The position numbers and the translations under genes are program-made. Under the pieces are notes generated by a model that worked only from the letters and a program-made list of their open reading frames with translations, did not search any database and was not told the origin of the DNA. Shown piece after piece: positions 25,059 through 31,813 of a DNA stretch of 59,654 bases (positions within the stretch are counted from its first letter, which is position 1; every line of letters begins with the position of its first letter). Origin of the DNA: JACKHA01 sp041401985 (GTDB taxonomy: Bacteria > Planctomycetota > Phycisphaerae > Phycisphaerales > UBA1924); NCBI GenBank assembly GCA_041401985.1, contig JAWKTE010000023.1, positions 1 to 59,654 on the forward strand. Reading direction: 5' to 3'.

Positions 25059-25200
25059 CAGGCACCTCCACGCAAGCACGCCACGTTGGCCAAGGCCCGC
25101 GAGCCTCGCGATCGAATCTTACTCGCGTGATTGCCAGTGGCTCCCACGCGAAGTCCGACTCGCCGCGCGATGCCGGTGACACGCCCGTTGATCCGGACAC

Positions 25201-25285
25201 GCGGCAGCCCGAAGGGCCGAAATCCAATAGCCGGGGGCAACGCCCCCGGAATCCGCCACGCTCATCACCGATCCCGAAGGGATCG
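25201..25285. repeat. Tandem hairpin repeat element in gap 25059-25331
   Basis: Three hairpins in a row: GCCC-GAA-GGGC near 25207, CCGGGGGC/GCCCCCGG (25231-25238 with 25242-25249, 3-nt loop) and CGATCCC/GGGATCG (25269-25275 with 25279-25285, GAA loop). The pattern is of a mobile REP-like element. The rest of this 273-bp gap holds nothing recognised. Confidence 0.65.
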
Positions 25286-25331
25286 AACCCCTACGCCGCG
25301 TTCTTGGTCGCCCCTCGTCCTGACCGTGCCG

Positions 25332-25964
25332 TCACTCGGGCGCAGGGCTCGGACTCCGGAGGTCATCGAGAGCCCGCCGATAGAGCCCCGCTGGATCGGG
25401 GAGCATCGGGGCGGCCAGCAGCGCCAGGTCATCACCAACCGTCGACTCCCCAAGCCGGCGGCACGCTCGAACACGCTCGGCCTCAGGCGAAGAGTCCACC
25501 AACAGACGCAGCGAGAGATAGTCCGCGAGGGGGAACGGGGAACCTCGCCATCGAGCCTGATACCCCGAGCAACCGTGCTCACGCCAGAGACGATGCAGCA
25601 GCTCTGCGATCCGGCAGATAAATGTTGCCCTCTCCTCCGTTGCGTCGAACAGAGTCGTCCCCATCTCCCCGCGCTTGTCGAACCGCTTCCCACGGCCGTC
25701 CCTCATCCCGTACGGTTCGTCGCGCAACTCCACACGGACATGTTCACTGGAGCACGTCGCGCGACACACGAGCGCTCCAGGCTCATAGACGAAGTGGACG
25801 TACGCCGTGCCTTCTTGACACGCCCAACCGCGTGCGGCACGCGCGAGCTCGCCGATCGGATTACCCATGTAGCCCGACTGCCCCTCGTGCCGCCGCTTCC
25901 CGTCCACGAGGGCGAAGGTCGCCCAGCCGTGTTGCCGAAGCCGGTACTCAATCTGGATCGCCAT
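25332..25964 (-). CDS. Hypothetical protein, orphan of the thiC cluster
   Basis: 210 residues, no family recognised. Mixed alpha/beta, soluble, with a beta-rich first half (IEYRLRQHGWATFALVDGKRR, TAYVHFVYEPGALVCRATCSS, HVRVELRDEPYGMRDGRG) and a helical second half (AELLHRLWREHGCSGYQARW). Composition recalls polymorphic-toxin immunity proteins, which is only an impression. ATG 25964 lies 14 nt beyond a decayed copy of the thiC 3' end, a clue that the gene was inserted at the end of thiC. Confidence 0.55.
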   Translation of the reverse strand: MAIQIEYRLRQHGWATFALVDGKRRHEGQSGYMGNPIGELARAARGWACQEGTAYVHFVYEPGALVCRATCSSEHVRVELRDEPYGMRDGRGKRFDKRGEMGTTLFDATEERATFICRIAELLHRLWREHGCSGYQARWRGSPFPLADYLSLRLLVDSSPEAERVRACRRLGESTVGDDLALLAAPMLPDPAGLYRRALDDLRSPSPAPE

Positions 25965-25977
25965 GCCGGCAAGGTAC

Positions 25978-26050
25978 CAGCATCACACCACCCGATCCGA
26001 TCTCCCGATCCAGGGGCGCCCGCCGCATGTTGAAGCATCGCTGCCACGCC
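25978..26050 (-). repeat. Decayed second copy of the thiC 3' end
   Basis: A 21-bp stretch at 25978-25998 is identical to 26557-26577, which spans the stop codon and last codons of thiC. The similarity continues weakly to about 26050: read on the - strand the copy ends GGRPWIGRSDRVV-stop against VRPALGIGKEDRVV-stop in real thiC, and a shifted frame further up has ADRRGG against AERGG. The two ends bracket the orphan gene at 26089-26562. Confidence 0.6.
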
Positions 26051-26088
26051 ACCGCGGCGATCTGCCTGTTCGGCAACGATATCCGACC

Positions 26089-26562
26089 TCATGGGAGACT
26101 CACGGCTTGCGGTCGCACCCAATTCGCCGGCCAATCGTGCCGGCCGGCGAGGATCCACGCGCAGCCCTCATCAACGGCCCACGAGTCATCCCACCAGAGC
26201 ACCGACTCGAACTCGACGAGATCCCGCATGCGGAGGATCGCGCCCTCGGACCCGCCTCGGAAGAGCAGCACCGAGCCCTCCGTTGGCACCCCAAGCCGCG
26301 CGACGGCGTCGCCCAGCGGTTCGGTCCATCCGTGGAACGCACCTTGCTCGCTCGCCCGCGGCTTCATCCGCTCCCACGCCGCTTCACACGCCCGTGTGAG
26401 GTCCAGCGTCGGCGGCTCCATTCGCAGGCGCCGACCCAACTCCCAGGCGATTTCCTCCAGCCGCTCCTCACCCGCCAACTCGAACCATGGCGGTGGGCGG
26501 TGGAAGCGATCCTCAAAGAGAGAACGCATCAGTTCCGGATCACGGAAGCACGGCGGCAGCAT
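26089..26562 (-). CDS. Hypothetical protein translationally coupled to thiC
   Basis: 157 residues, not recognised. A helical N-terminal part (LFEDRFHRPPPWFELAGEERLEEIAWELGRRL) and a beta-rich C-terminal part (GSVLLFRGGSEGAILRM, SVLWWDDSWAVDEGCAWIL), tryptophan-rich and acidic, as in SUKH/Imm-like proteins, but without a diagnostic motif. Its ATG shares a base with the thiC stop (TGATG), so it should be translated by ribosomes leaving thiC. It is bracketed by thiC 3'-end sequences, suggesting it arrived as a cassette. Confidence 0.5.
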   Translation of the reverse strand: MLPPCFRDPELMRSLFEDRFHRPPPWFELAGEERLEEIAWELGRRLRMEPPTLDLTRACEAAWERMKPRASEQGAFHGWTEPLGDAVARLGVPTEGSVLLFRGGSEGAILRMRDLVEFESVLWWDDSWAVDEGCAWILAGRHDWPANWVRPQAVSLP

Positions 26563-28595
26563 CACACCACCCGATCCTCTTTCCCAATCCCCAGCGCCGG
26601 CCGCACGTCCAGCGGCACCAGCACCTCGCCGCCGCGCTCGGCCTGGAGGCGTTTGGCGGTGTCGGGGTCGACGTAGTCGGAGTGGCAGGAGGGCTTGGCC
26701 TCGGTCTCCGCACTTGGTGCCTCGGTGCCTGGGTGCCTCGATGCCTTCCCCACTTCGTCGCTCCGTCGCTTCGTCGCTTCGTCGCTCATGGCCTTCTTCG
26801 TCTTGCTCGCCAGGCGATGGATCTCGTCGGGGCTCAGGACGCCGCGCTTTTCGAGGATCTCCCGCTGCTCGGCGGTCAGGGCCGCGGACAGTTTCGGGGC
26901 GCCGGGCTTTGTGCCGTCGGCCCCGCCGAGACGCTCGAAGCCCTCGGCCTTGCCGGACGCGAACTCCTGGATCTCCTTGGAAATCCGCACGCTACACCAG
27001 TCGTGCCCGCACATGGCGCAGAAGTCGGTGTCGACGTCCAGGTCCTCGTCGTGGTACGCCCGGGCCGTGTCCGGGTCGAACGAGAGTTCGAAGTGCCGCT
27101 CCCAGTTCAGCGCGGCCCGTGCCTTGGTCAGTTCATCATCGCGGTCGCGCGTGCCGGGGATGCCCAGTGCGACATCCGCCGCGTGGGCCGCGATCTTGTA
27201 CGCGATGCAGCCCTGCTTCACGTCGTCCTTCTTTGGCAGGCCCAGGTGCTCCTTGGGCGTGACATAGCACAGCATCGCGGCCCCGTGGTACGCCATCGCC
27301 GTCGCGCCGATGCACGACGTGATGTGGTCGTAGCCGGGGAACATGTCGGTGACGAGCGGGCCGAGGACATAGAACGGTGCCCCGTGGCAGATGGTGCGCT
27401 GGACCTTGGCGTTCCACTCGATCTGGTCGAAGGGGACGTGGCCGGGGCCCTCGATCATGACCTGGACGCCGTGACGCCAGGCACGCTCGGTGAGTTCGCC
27501 GAGGGTCTCGAGTTCGGCGATCTGTGCGGCGTCTGTGGCGTCGGCCAGGCCGCCGGGGCGGAGGCCGTCGCCGATGGAGAACGTCACGTCGTACTGGCGG
27601 AGGACCTTGCAGATGTCATCCCACCGCTCGTACATGATGTTCTCGCGGTTGTGGACGAGCATCCACTTGGCGAGCAGCGAGCCGCCCCGGCTGACGATGC
27701 CGATGAGCCGGTTCTTGACGTGCTTCAGGTGGGCCTTGCGCACGCCCGCGTGGATCGTGAAGTAGTCCACCCCCTGCCGCGCCTGGTGGTGCAGCGACGC
27801 CTCGATCGTCGCCCAATCGAGATCATCGATCCGCTTCCCGATGATCATCGAGTAGATCGGCACCGTCCCGATCGGCACGGTCGAGTTGCGGATGATCGCC
27901 TCGCGGCACGCGTCCAGATCGCCGCCCGTCGACAGGTCCATCACCGTGTCGGCGCCCCAGCGTTCGGCCCAGCGGAGTTTCTCGACCTCCTCGTCGGTGC
28001 CGCTGGAGACTGGGCTCGCGCCCATGTTGGCGTTGACCTTGGTGCGGCTGGCGCGGCCGATGCACATGGGGTCGAGGTTGTGCCTGAGGTGGTTGATGTT
28101 GGCGGGGATGACCATGCGCCCGGCGGCGACCTCGTCGCGGACGGCCTCGGCGGCGCGCCCGGGGAAGAGGGTGTCGAAGTGGGGCTCGCGCTCGGCGACG
28201 CGGCGCATCTGGGGGGTGACGATGCCGAGGCGGGCGTACTCGAGCTGCGTCGTGGGGGCGAAGGCGGCGGGGTAGGTCACGACGCGCATGGTGCCGCGGG
28301 CTTCGAGGAAGACGGCGGCCTTGCTGGCATCGGGCTTGCAGGCCGCGGCGTCGGTGGCGTCGCAGAGGCTGGCGACGAGACGCCAGGACCAGCCATCGGG
28401 GAGAAAGTCCCAGGCGGTCTTGTCGCTCGGCGCGGGCATGCCGGGCGTGTCGGGGCTGGCGAACATGCGCGGCCCGCCGACGTCGTGGGCGAGGGCGAAG
28501 GAGCCGGGGGTGGTGGTGTTGGGGGTGGAGGCGGGGTTGCGGGCGCCGTGGAGAGGAGCCTGGAAGCGAGACACGGTGTTGATGCTTGCGGTCAC
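26562..28595 (-). CDS. thiC: Phosphomethylpyrimidine synthase ThiC
   Basis: 677 residues. Radical-SAM enzyme that rearranges aminoimidazole ribotide to HMP phosphate, the pyrimidine part of thiamin. Seen: VIPANINHLRHNLDPMCIGRASRTKVNANMGAS, WGADTVMDLSTGG, FTIHAGV, SIGDGLRPGG, EGPGHVPFDQI, and the iron-sulfur motif CAMCGHDWC (C526, C529, C534). Start GTG 28595 follows AGGAG at 7 nt. After residue ~585 the protein continues with a low-complexity stretch (604-627) built from an 8-bp tandem repeat and GGCAyC repeats, then a short conserved-looking end. Upstream it is preceded by an orphan gene and a TPP riboswitch at 29205-29294, so it is probably shut off when thiamin pyrophosphate is abundant. 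Confidence 0.96.
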   Translation of the reverse strand: MTASINTVSRFQAPLHGARNPASTPNTTTPGSFALAHDVGGPRMFASPDTPGMPAPSDKTAWDFLPDGWSWRLVASLCDATDAAACKPDASKAAVFLEARGTMRVVTYPAAFAPTTQLEYARLGIVTPQMRRVAEREPHFDTLFPGRAAEAVRDEVAAGRMVIPANINHLRHNLDPMCIGRASRTKVNANMGASPVSSGTDEEVEKLRWAERWGADTVMDLSTGGDLDACREAIIRNSTVPIGTVPIYSMIIGKRIDDLDWATIEASLHHQARQGVDYFTIHAGVRKAHLKHVKNRLIGIVSRGGSLLAKWMLVHNRENIMYERWDDICKVLRQYDVTFSIGDGLRPGGLADATDAAQIAELETLGELTERAWRHGVQVMIEGPGHVPFDQIEWNAKVQRTICHGAPFYVLGPLVTDMFPGYDHITSCIGATAMAYHGAAMLCYVTPKEHLGLPKKDDVKQGCIAYKIAAHAADVALGIPGTRDRDDELTKARAALNWERHFELSFDPDTARAYHDEDLDVDTDFCAMCGHDWCSVRISKEIQEFASGKAEGFERLGGADGTKPGAPKLSAALTAEQREILEKRGVLSPDEIHRLASKTKKAMSDEATKRRSDEVGKASRHPGTEAPSAETEAKPSCHSDYVDPDTAKRLQAERGGEVLVPLDVRPALGIGKEDRVV
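26715..26787. repeat. Low-complexity repeat inside thiC
   Basis: CGTCGCTC/T is repeated four times (26756-26787, 8-bp unit) next to repeats of GGTGCCTC and GATGCCTT (26715-26749). The segment keeps the reading frame and encodes ATKRRSDEVGKASRHPGTEA. Related sequence occurs in imuB (50892-50984) and dnaE2 (45779-45810 and the three ~260-bp copies). Confidence 0.75.
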
Positions 28596-28610
28596 TCGAT
28601 ACTCCTGGGT

Positions 28611-29204
28611 CTATCTGGGGGCCACACTCTTCGGCGGACGCTCGCCTTGGGGGACGTCGAGTCGATCCGCGAGCCAATCCATCGTGCTGTCGAACCACTT
28701 CATCACGGGCCGCCACGCTGCGGGCGAGTCGCACCACCAGCGAAGGTGCGTGTGGCACATCCCGCCACTTGCTTCGAGTTCGTAGGAGCAGCCATCCGCA
28801 CCCATCCAATCCAAGTCGACATGCAGGGCGCAGATGGAGATCGCCGACAGACGTCGTAGCAGTTTGAGGACATCGTCCCGATCCACCGGAACCGTCTGCA
28901 CTTCGATGGTGGGGTCGAAAGTCTTGCGGAGCATCCGGGGCTGCTGGAGCATGGCCTCGAATCGCTGGCAGTCTGCTTCGCCGCGCCACGTGCGCCACGA
29001 CAGTTCGGAGAAGTACACACCGGTTCTGGCTTCGCGCGTGCCCGCGGGCCCGGGTCGTCGCCCCGACTCGTACTCGACGACGCAAGGGTCGTTGAACGCG
29101 GGCAGAACACTCAGGCGCATGTCGGGGCGCTCGCGCGGACCCCGGAGCGCGACATGCGCTCGCTTCCGAAACGCCGACCACTCGCGTTGTTGCTCGGCGT
29201 CCAA
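28611..29204 (-). CDS. Hypothetical protein between TPP riboswitch and thiC
   Basis: About 197 residues, not recognised. Soluble, rich in W, H and C in the second half (SICALHVDLDWMGADGCSY, GGMCHTHLRWWCDS, WFDSTMDWLADRLDV); beta-sandwich-like pattern. The TTG at 29204 is the first codon after the 90-nt TPP aptamer, whose own GGAGGG would be its ribosome binding site at 7-nt spacing; a TTG further up lies inside the aptamer and is unlikely. The stop is 15 bp before the thiC start, so the gene must share the thiC transcript. A direct role in thiamin metabolism is not indicated by the sequence. Confidence 0.55.
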   Translation of the reverse strand: MDAEQQREWSAFRKRAHVALRGPRERPDMRLSVLPAFNDPCVVEYESGRRPGPAGTREARTGVYFSELSWRTWRGEADCQRFEAMLQQPRMLRKTFDPTIEVQTVPVDRDDVLKLLRRLSAISICALHVDLDWMGADGCSYELEASGGMCHTHLRWWCDSPAAWRPVMKWFDSTMDWLADRLDVPQGERPPKSVAPR

Positions 29205-29294
29205 GTCGCTTCCCTCCGCCGGTGCGAACCGGGTCAGGTTCAACGGGTGCTTCTCAGCGATCCGCCGACAATCGGCGGCCGCGCCCCGAGCGAA
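29205..29294 (-). promoter_or_regulatory. TPP riboswitch, copy 1 (in front of orphan gene and thiC)
   Basis: On the - strand the 90 nt carry the THI-box core: CTCGGGGCGC, a stem CCGCCGA/TCGGCGG, CTGAGA, ACCCGTTGAACCTGA, CCGG...ACCGGCGGAGGG. These match the pyrimidine-sensing (CUGAGA) and pyrophosphate-sensing (ACCUGA, GGAGGG) bulges of the TPP aptamer. TAGAAT at 29301-29306 is a fitting -10 box just upstream. No separate terminator hairpin follows and GGAGGG sits at Shine-Dalgarno distance from the next start, so control of translation is likely. Differs from copy 2 at two of 90 positions. Confidence 0.93.
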
Positions 29295-29443
29295 TGACGG
29301 ATTCTAGGCGGGAGCGACGCTTGGGCGAACGACCCGGGAGTCATCACCCGGTTCTTCAGCCCGGGGGCGGCGGCCCGGCAAGCCGAATCGGGGTCGTTCA
29401 AGACGCTCGGCTTGGCATGGGTGGATGCGCAACGAAGAGATGG

Positions 29444-29966
29444 TCACGGGGCGTGGGATATCACACCCGAGAAGGGTTCCGACTTCAGGAACTCGGCCCA
29501 GAGACTCCTGAATCCAGATTCGTTGTTGAACTCCAAGAACTCCAGCCGTGGTGAAGGGACTCTGTTCCAGATGCTGCGGAGCAGTTCTAGATAGGCGATG
29601 GCACAGCGCTGCGTCCACTCTGGCCCCATTCTGATGTTCAAACCGATTCCGTCCTCAAACACCCACAGCCCGAGCGGAGGCATGGACACTCCGCCAAACT
29701 CGACCGTAAACACGAAGTGGATTTCCTCGACGATGCCGCTCGCGACGAGTTCGCCAGCGTTCGGGACCGCATCAACGGGCATCACTTCTTGGCGTTCGAT
29801 GTGCCAGAGCGTCGCTGGTGGGTCACAATCGTCGAGAGTGCCGCCGACTGATCGGAGGCGCGTACGTAGAGGCAACGACATCGCGTGGCATCCCCTTGAT
29901 GCAAACGCACGGTAGAGAACCGTCGTCTTCTTCAAAGAACGGCCCTAATCGCGCCCACACGTCCAC
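29444..29966 (-). CDS. Hypothetical protein behind TPP riboswitch copy 2 (one frameshift)
   Basis: About 170 residues, not recognised by name. GTG 29966 lies two nt after the second TPP aptamer and opens MDVWARLGPFFEEDDGSLPCVCIKGMPRDVVASTY; the frame then stops, and the continuation RTRLRSVGGTLDDCDP ... VPNAGELVASGIVEEIHFVFTVEFGGVSMPPLGLWVFEDGIGLNIRMGPEWTQ is in the neighbouring frame, joined by one indel near 29865. The whole looks like one small soluble alpha/beta protein. Start, spacing and GGAGGG ribosome binding site are as in the gene at 28611-29204. The gap 29307-29443 contains only G/C-rich hairpin-forming sequence. Confidence 0.5.
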
Positions 29967-29967
29967 T

Positions 29968-30057
29968 GTCGCTTCCCTCCGCCGGTGCGAACCGGGTCAG
30001 GTTCAACGGGTGCTTCTCAGCGGTCCGCCGACGATCGGCGGCCGCGCCCCGAGCGAA
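29968..30057 (-). promoter_or_regulatory. TPP riboswitch, copy 2
   Basis: A second complete TPP aptamer on the - strand, identical to copy 1 at 88 of 90 positions, including CTGAGA, ACCCGTTGAACCTGA and ACCGGCGGAGGG. TACACT at 30064-30069 is its own -10 box, seven nt upstream. It controls the orphan gene 29444-29966, not thiC directly. Two aptamers this similar 760 bp apart imply a recent duplication or gene conversion. Confidence 0.93.
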
Positions 30058-30106
30058 AGGGGGAGTGTAGGGAGGGACGGGCGATCCGCGCCCGCGGCTT
30101 CTGGAT

Positions 30107-31693
30107 CTACCGCTCGTCGAGTCGGTTTGCCGCCTCGATCAGCATCTCCAGCATCTGGTGTTCCATGTCGCCCGGCTCGGCCGGAGCTTTCCAGCCGCAG
30201 CGCGGCTCAGCGCGACCCTGCAGCAGGTCAGCACGCCAATCGGGATTCTCGCCGGCGATCATCTGGCGGGCGATGTCGATCGCGTTCTTGCCGCGGTTGT
30301 TGGCGATCCGCGGGTCCGCGCCGTGACGGAGCAGGAACGGAACAACACGGTCATACTCGAAGAGCGTCTCGTAGTGGTGGCCGAGCGCGGTCTGGCCGTC
30401 GTTGTTGCGGGCGTTGACGTCCGCCCCCGCGGCGACAAGTTCCTCTGCCGCGACGAGATTGACGCCGTCGCCCGACACCGCCTCGTGCAGCGGGGTGTTG
30501 CCGTCGTCGTCGCGGGCGTTCGGATCGATGCCGGCCGTGAGCATGGCGCGGGTGATGCCGCGCGTGATCTGGTCGCGCTCGTCGGAATAGTCCCAATGCC
30601 AGCAGATGGCGTGGAGGGCCGTGCGGCCTGCGCGGCGCACGTCGACGCCGGCCTCGAGCAGGAACTGGACCGCGCCGAGATTCTCGGCGAACGCGGCGTC
30701 GAACAAGCGATCCGTGTCGGCGCCGGGCCGCTGATTCAACGAGACGCCTGATTCGAGCAGCGCGCGGCACACCGCCGCGACCTGCTCGCCGGAGGTTCCT
30801 TCGACACCGAAGCACTCCAGGCGATGGCGGAGGGCGTCGAGACCGTAGTCATGCACATGGCACAGATCGACACCGGCCCTCGCCAATGCTCTGACGACCC
30901 CGGGCGTCGCAGCCCAGAAGAGCGCCGTCTGTCCCATGCCGTCGAGGCAAGCTACGTCCGCCCCGGCATCGATGAGCATCTGCACGCAGCGTTCCGAACC
31001 GGATTGGGCCGCGACAAAGAGCGGAATGTGATAGAACGATGGGCGTGACGCGATCCGCTCGGTCAGGTCTCGCATCATTCCACGCCCAATACCTCGGATC
31101 GCTTCGCTGACTTCCGGCGGGGCACCGTGGAGAGCCCCCGAGTCCTGGTTTGGTTCGAACCCGTCGAGCCGGGCCCGGGTGTCGCGCCGAGCCTGCCCAG
31201 CGTCGAACACGGCGTTCGCCGGCGCCCGTCGCTCCAGCAGCACCGCAAGGCGGTCGTGGTCGCCACGTTCGGCCACACGGCACACGAGGCGTGCGCCCGC
31301 CGCGCCCTCCAACGTGAGCGGGCTGCCGGCGTCGAGCAGGAGCCGAAGGCGCTCGGCCCCGCCGCCCGGCGGGAGTTCCCAGTCGATGCCGAGTGCGGCG
31401 AACGAAGCGGGAGACCCAGCCGGTGTTGTCTGCCGTGGATCGGCGCCGAGGTCGAGCAGGAGCTCGACCGTCTCCGAGGTTGCTCCTTTGGCAGAACCCG
31501 CGGCGACCATGAGCGGCGTTGCTGGGCGCTGCCTGGACTCGGGTACTTCGCTGACATCCGCGATCACGTCGAGACGTCCGCCAGCGGCGACCAGGCGGTG
31601 AATCGCGTCGTGGTCGCCCAATAGCGCGGCCCGGAAGATCGGGGGCACCTCTGGGAGCGAGGCAATGGGCTTGCCGGAGATCGGATCGCTCAT
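30107..31693 (-). CDS. Ankyrin-repeat protein
   Basis: 528 residues made largely of ankyrin repeats: FRAALLGDHDAIHRLVAAGGRLD, TPLMVAAGSAKG...VELLLDLGAD, PLFVAAQSGSERCVQMLIDAGADVACLD, GQTALFWAATPGVVRALARAGVD, FDAAFAENLGAVQFLLEAGVDVRRAGRTALHAI, GNTPLHEAVSGDG...ELVAAGADVNARN, VVPFLLRHGADPRIANNRGKNAIDIAR. No signal or membrane segment. Such proteins bind other proteins; some serve as immunity proteins against secreted toxins. ATG 31693 is preceded by a truncated TPP riboswitch instead of an intact one, so it has probably escaped thiamin control. Confidence 0.88.
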   Translation of the reverse strand: MSDPISGKPIASLPEVPPIFRAALLGDHDAIHRLVAAGGRLDVIADVSEVPESRQRPATPLMVAAGSAKGATSETVELLLDLGADPRQTTPAGSPASFAALGIDWELPPGGGAERLRLLLDAGSPLTLEGAAGARLVCRVAERGDHDRLAVLLERRAPANAVFDAGQARRDTRARLDGFEPNQDSGALHGAPPEVSEAIRGIGRGMMRDLTERIASRPSFYHIPLFVAAQSGSERCVQMLIDAGADVACLDGMGQTALFWAATPGVVRALARAGVDLCHVHDYGLDALRHRLECFGVEGTSGEQVAAVCRALLESGVSLNQRPGADTDRLFDAAFAENLGAVQFLLEAGVDVRRAGRTALHAICWHWDYSDERDQITRGITRAMLTAGIDPNARDDDGNTPLHEAVSGDGVNLVAAEELVAAGADVNARNNDGQTALGHHYETLFEYDRVVPFLLRHGADPRIANNRGKNAIDIARQMIAGENPDWRADLLQGRAEPRCGWKAPAEPGDMEHQMLEMLIEAANRLDER

Positions 31694-31706
31694 CTCGCGT
31701 TCTTTC

Positions 31707-31760
31707 GCCGCCGACGCCCGAGACGATCGGCGGCCGCGCCCCGAGCGAATGGGGATCGTA
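31707..31760 (-). promoter_or_regulatory. Truncated TPP riboswitch (copy 3) with -10 box
   Basis: 28 nt at 31722-31749 are the 5' end of the same aptamer, and the P3-like stem GCCGCCGA/TCGGCGGC is kept (31727-31734 with 31707-31714), but CTGAGA and the whole 3' half are gone, replaced by a short A/G-rich stretch before the ankyrin ATG. TACGAT (31755-31760) is a -10 box at the same distance as in the other copies. It should no longer sense TPP. Confidence 0.75.
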
Positions 31761-31801
31761 GCCCTCGGGCTACGCCGCCCGCCTCGTCCGGCCCGATCCG
31801 G

Positions 31802-31807
31802 TACGCT
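31802..31807 (+). promoter_or_regulatory. -10 box for leaderless C25-peptidase mRNA
   Basis: TACGCT ends six nt before ATG 31814; no Shine-Dalgarno. It is divergent from the ankyrin promoter 42 bp away, with a GTAGCCC/GGGCTAC hairpin between them. Confidence 0.45.
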
Positions 31808-31813
31808 CGCCCC

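Noticed and set aside
26487..28859. 790-codon open frame opposite thiC
   Set aside because: It is the antisense shadow of a well-conserved thiC in G/C-rich DNA; its translation is low-complexity VADGEVR-type sequence with no family.
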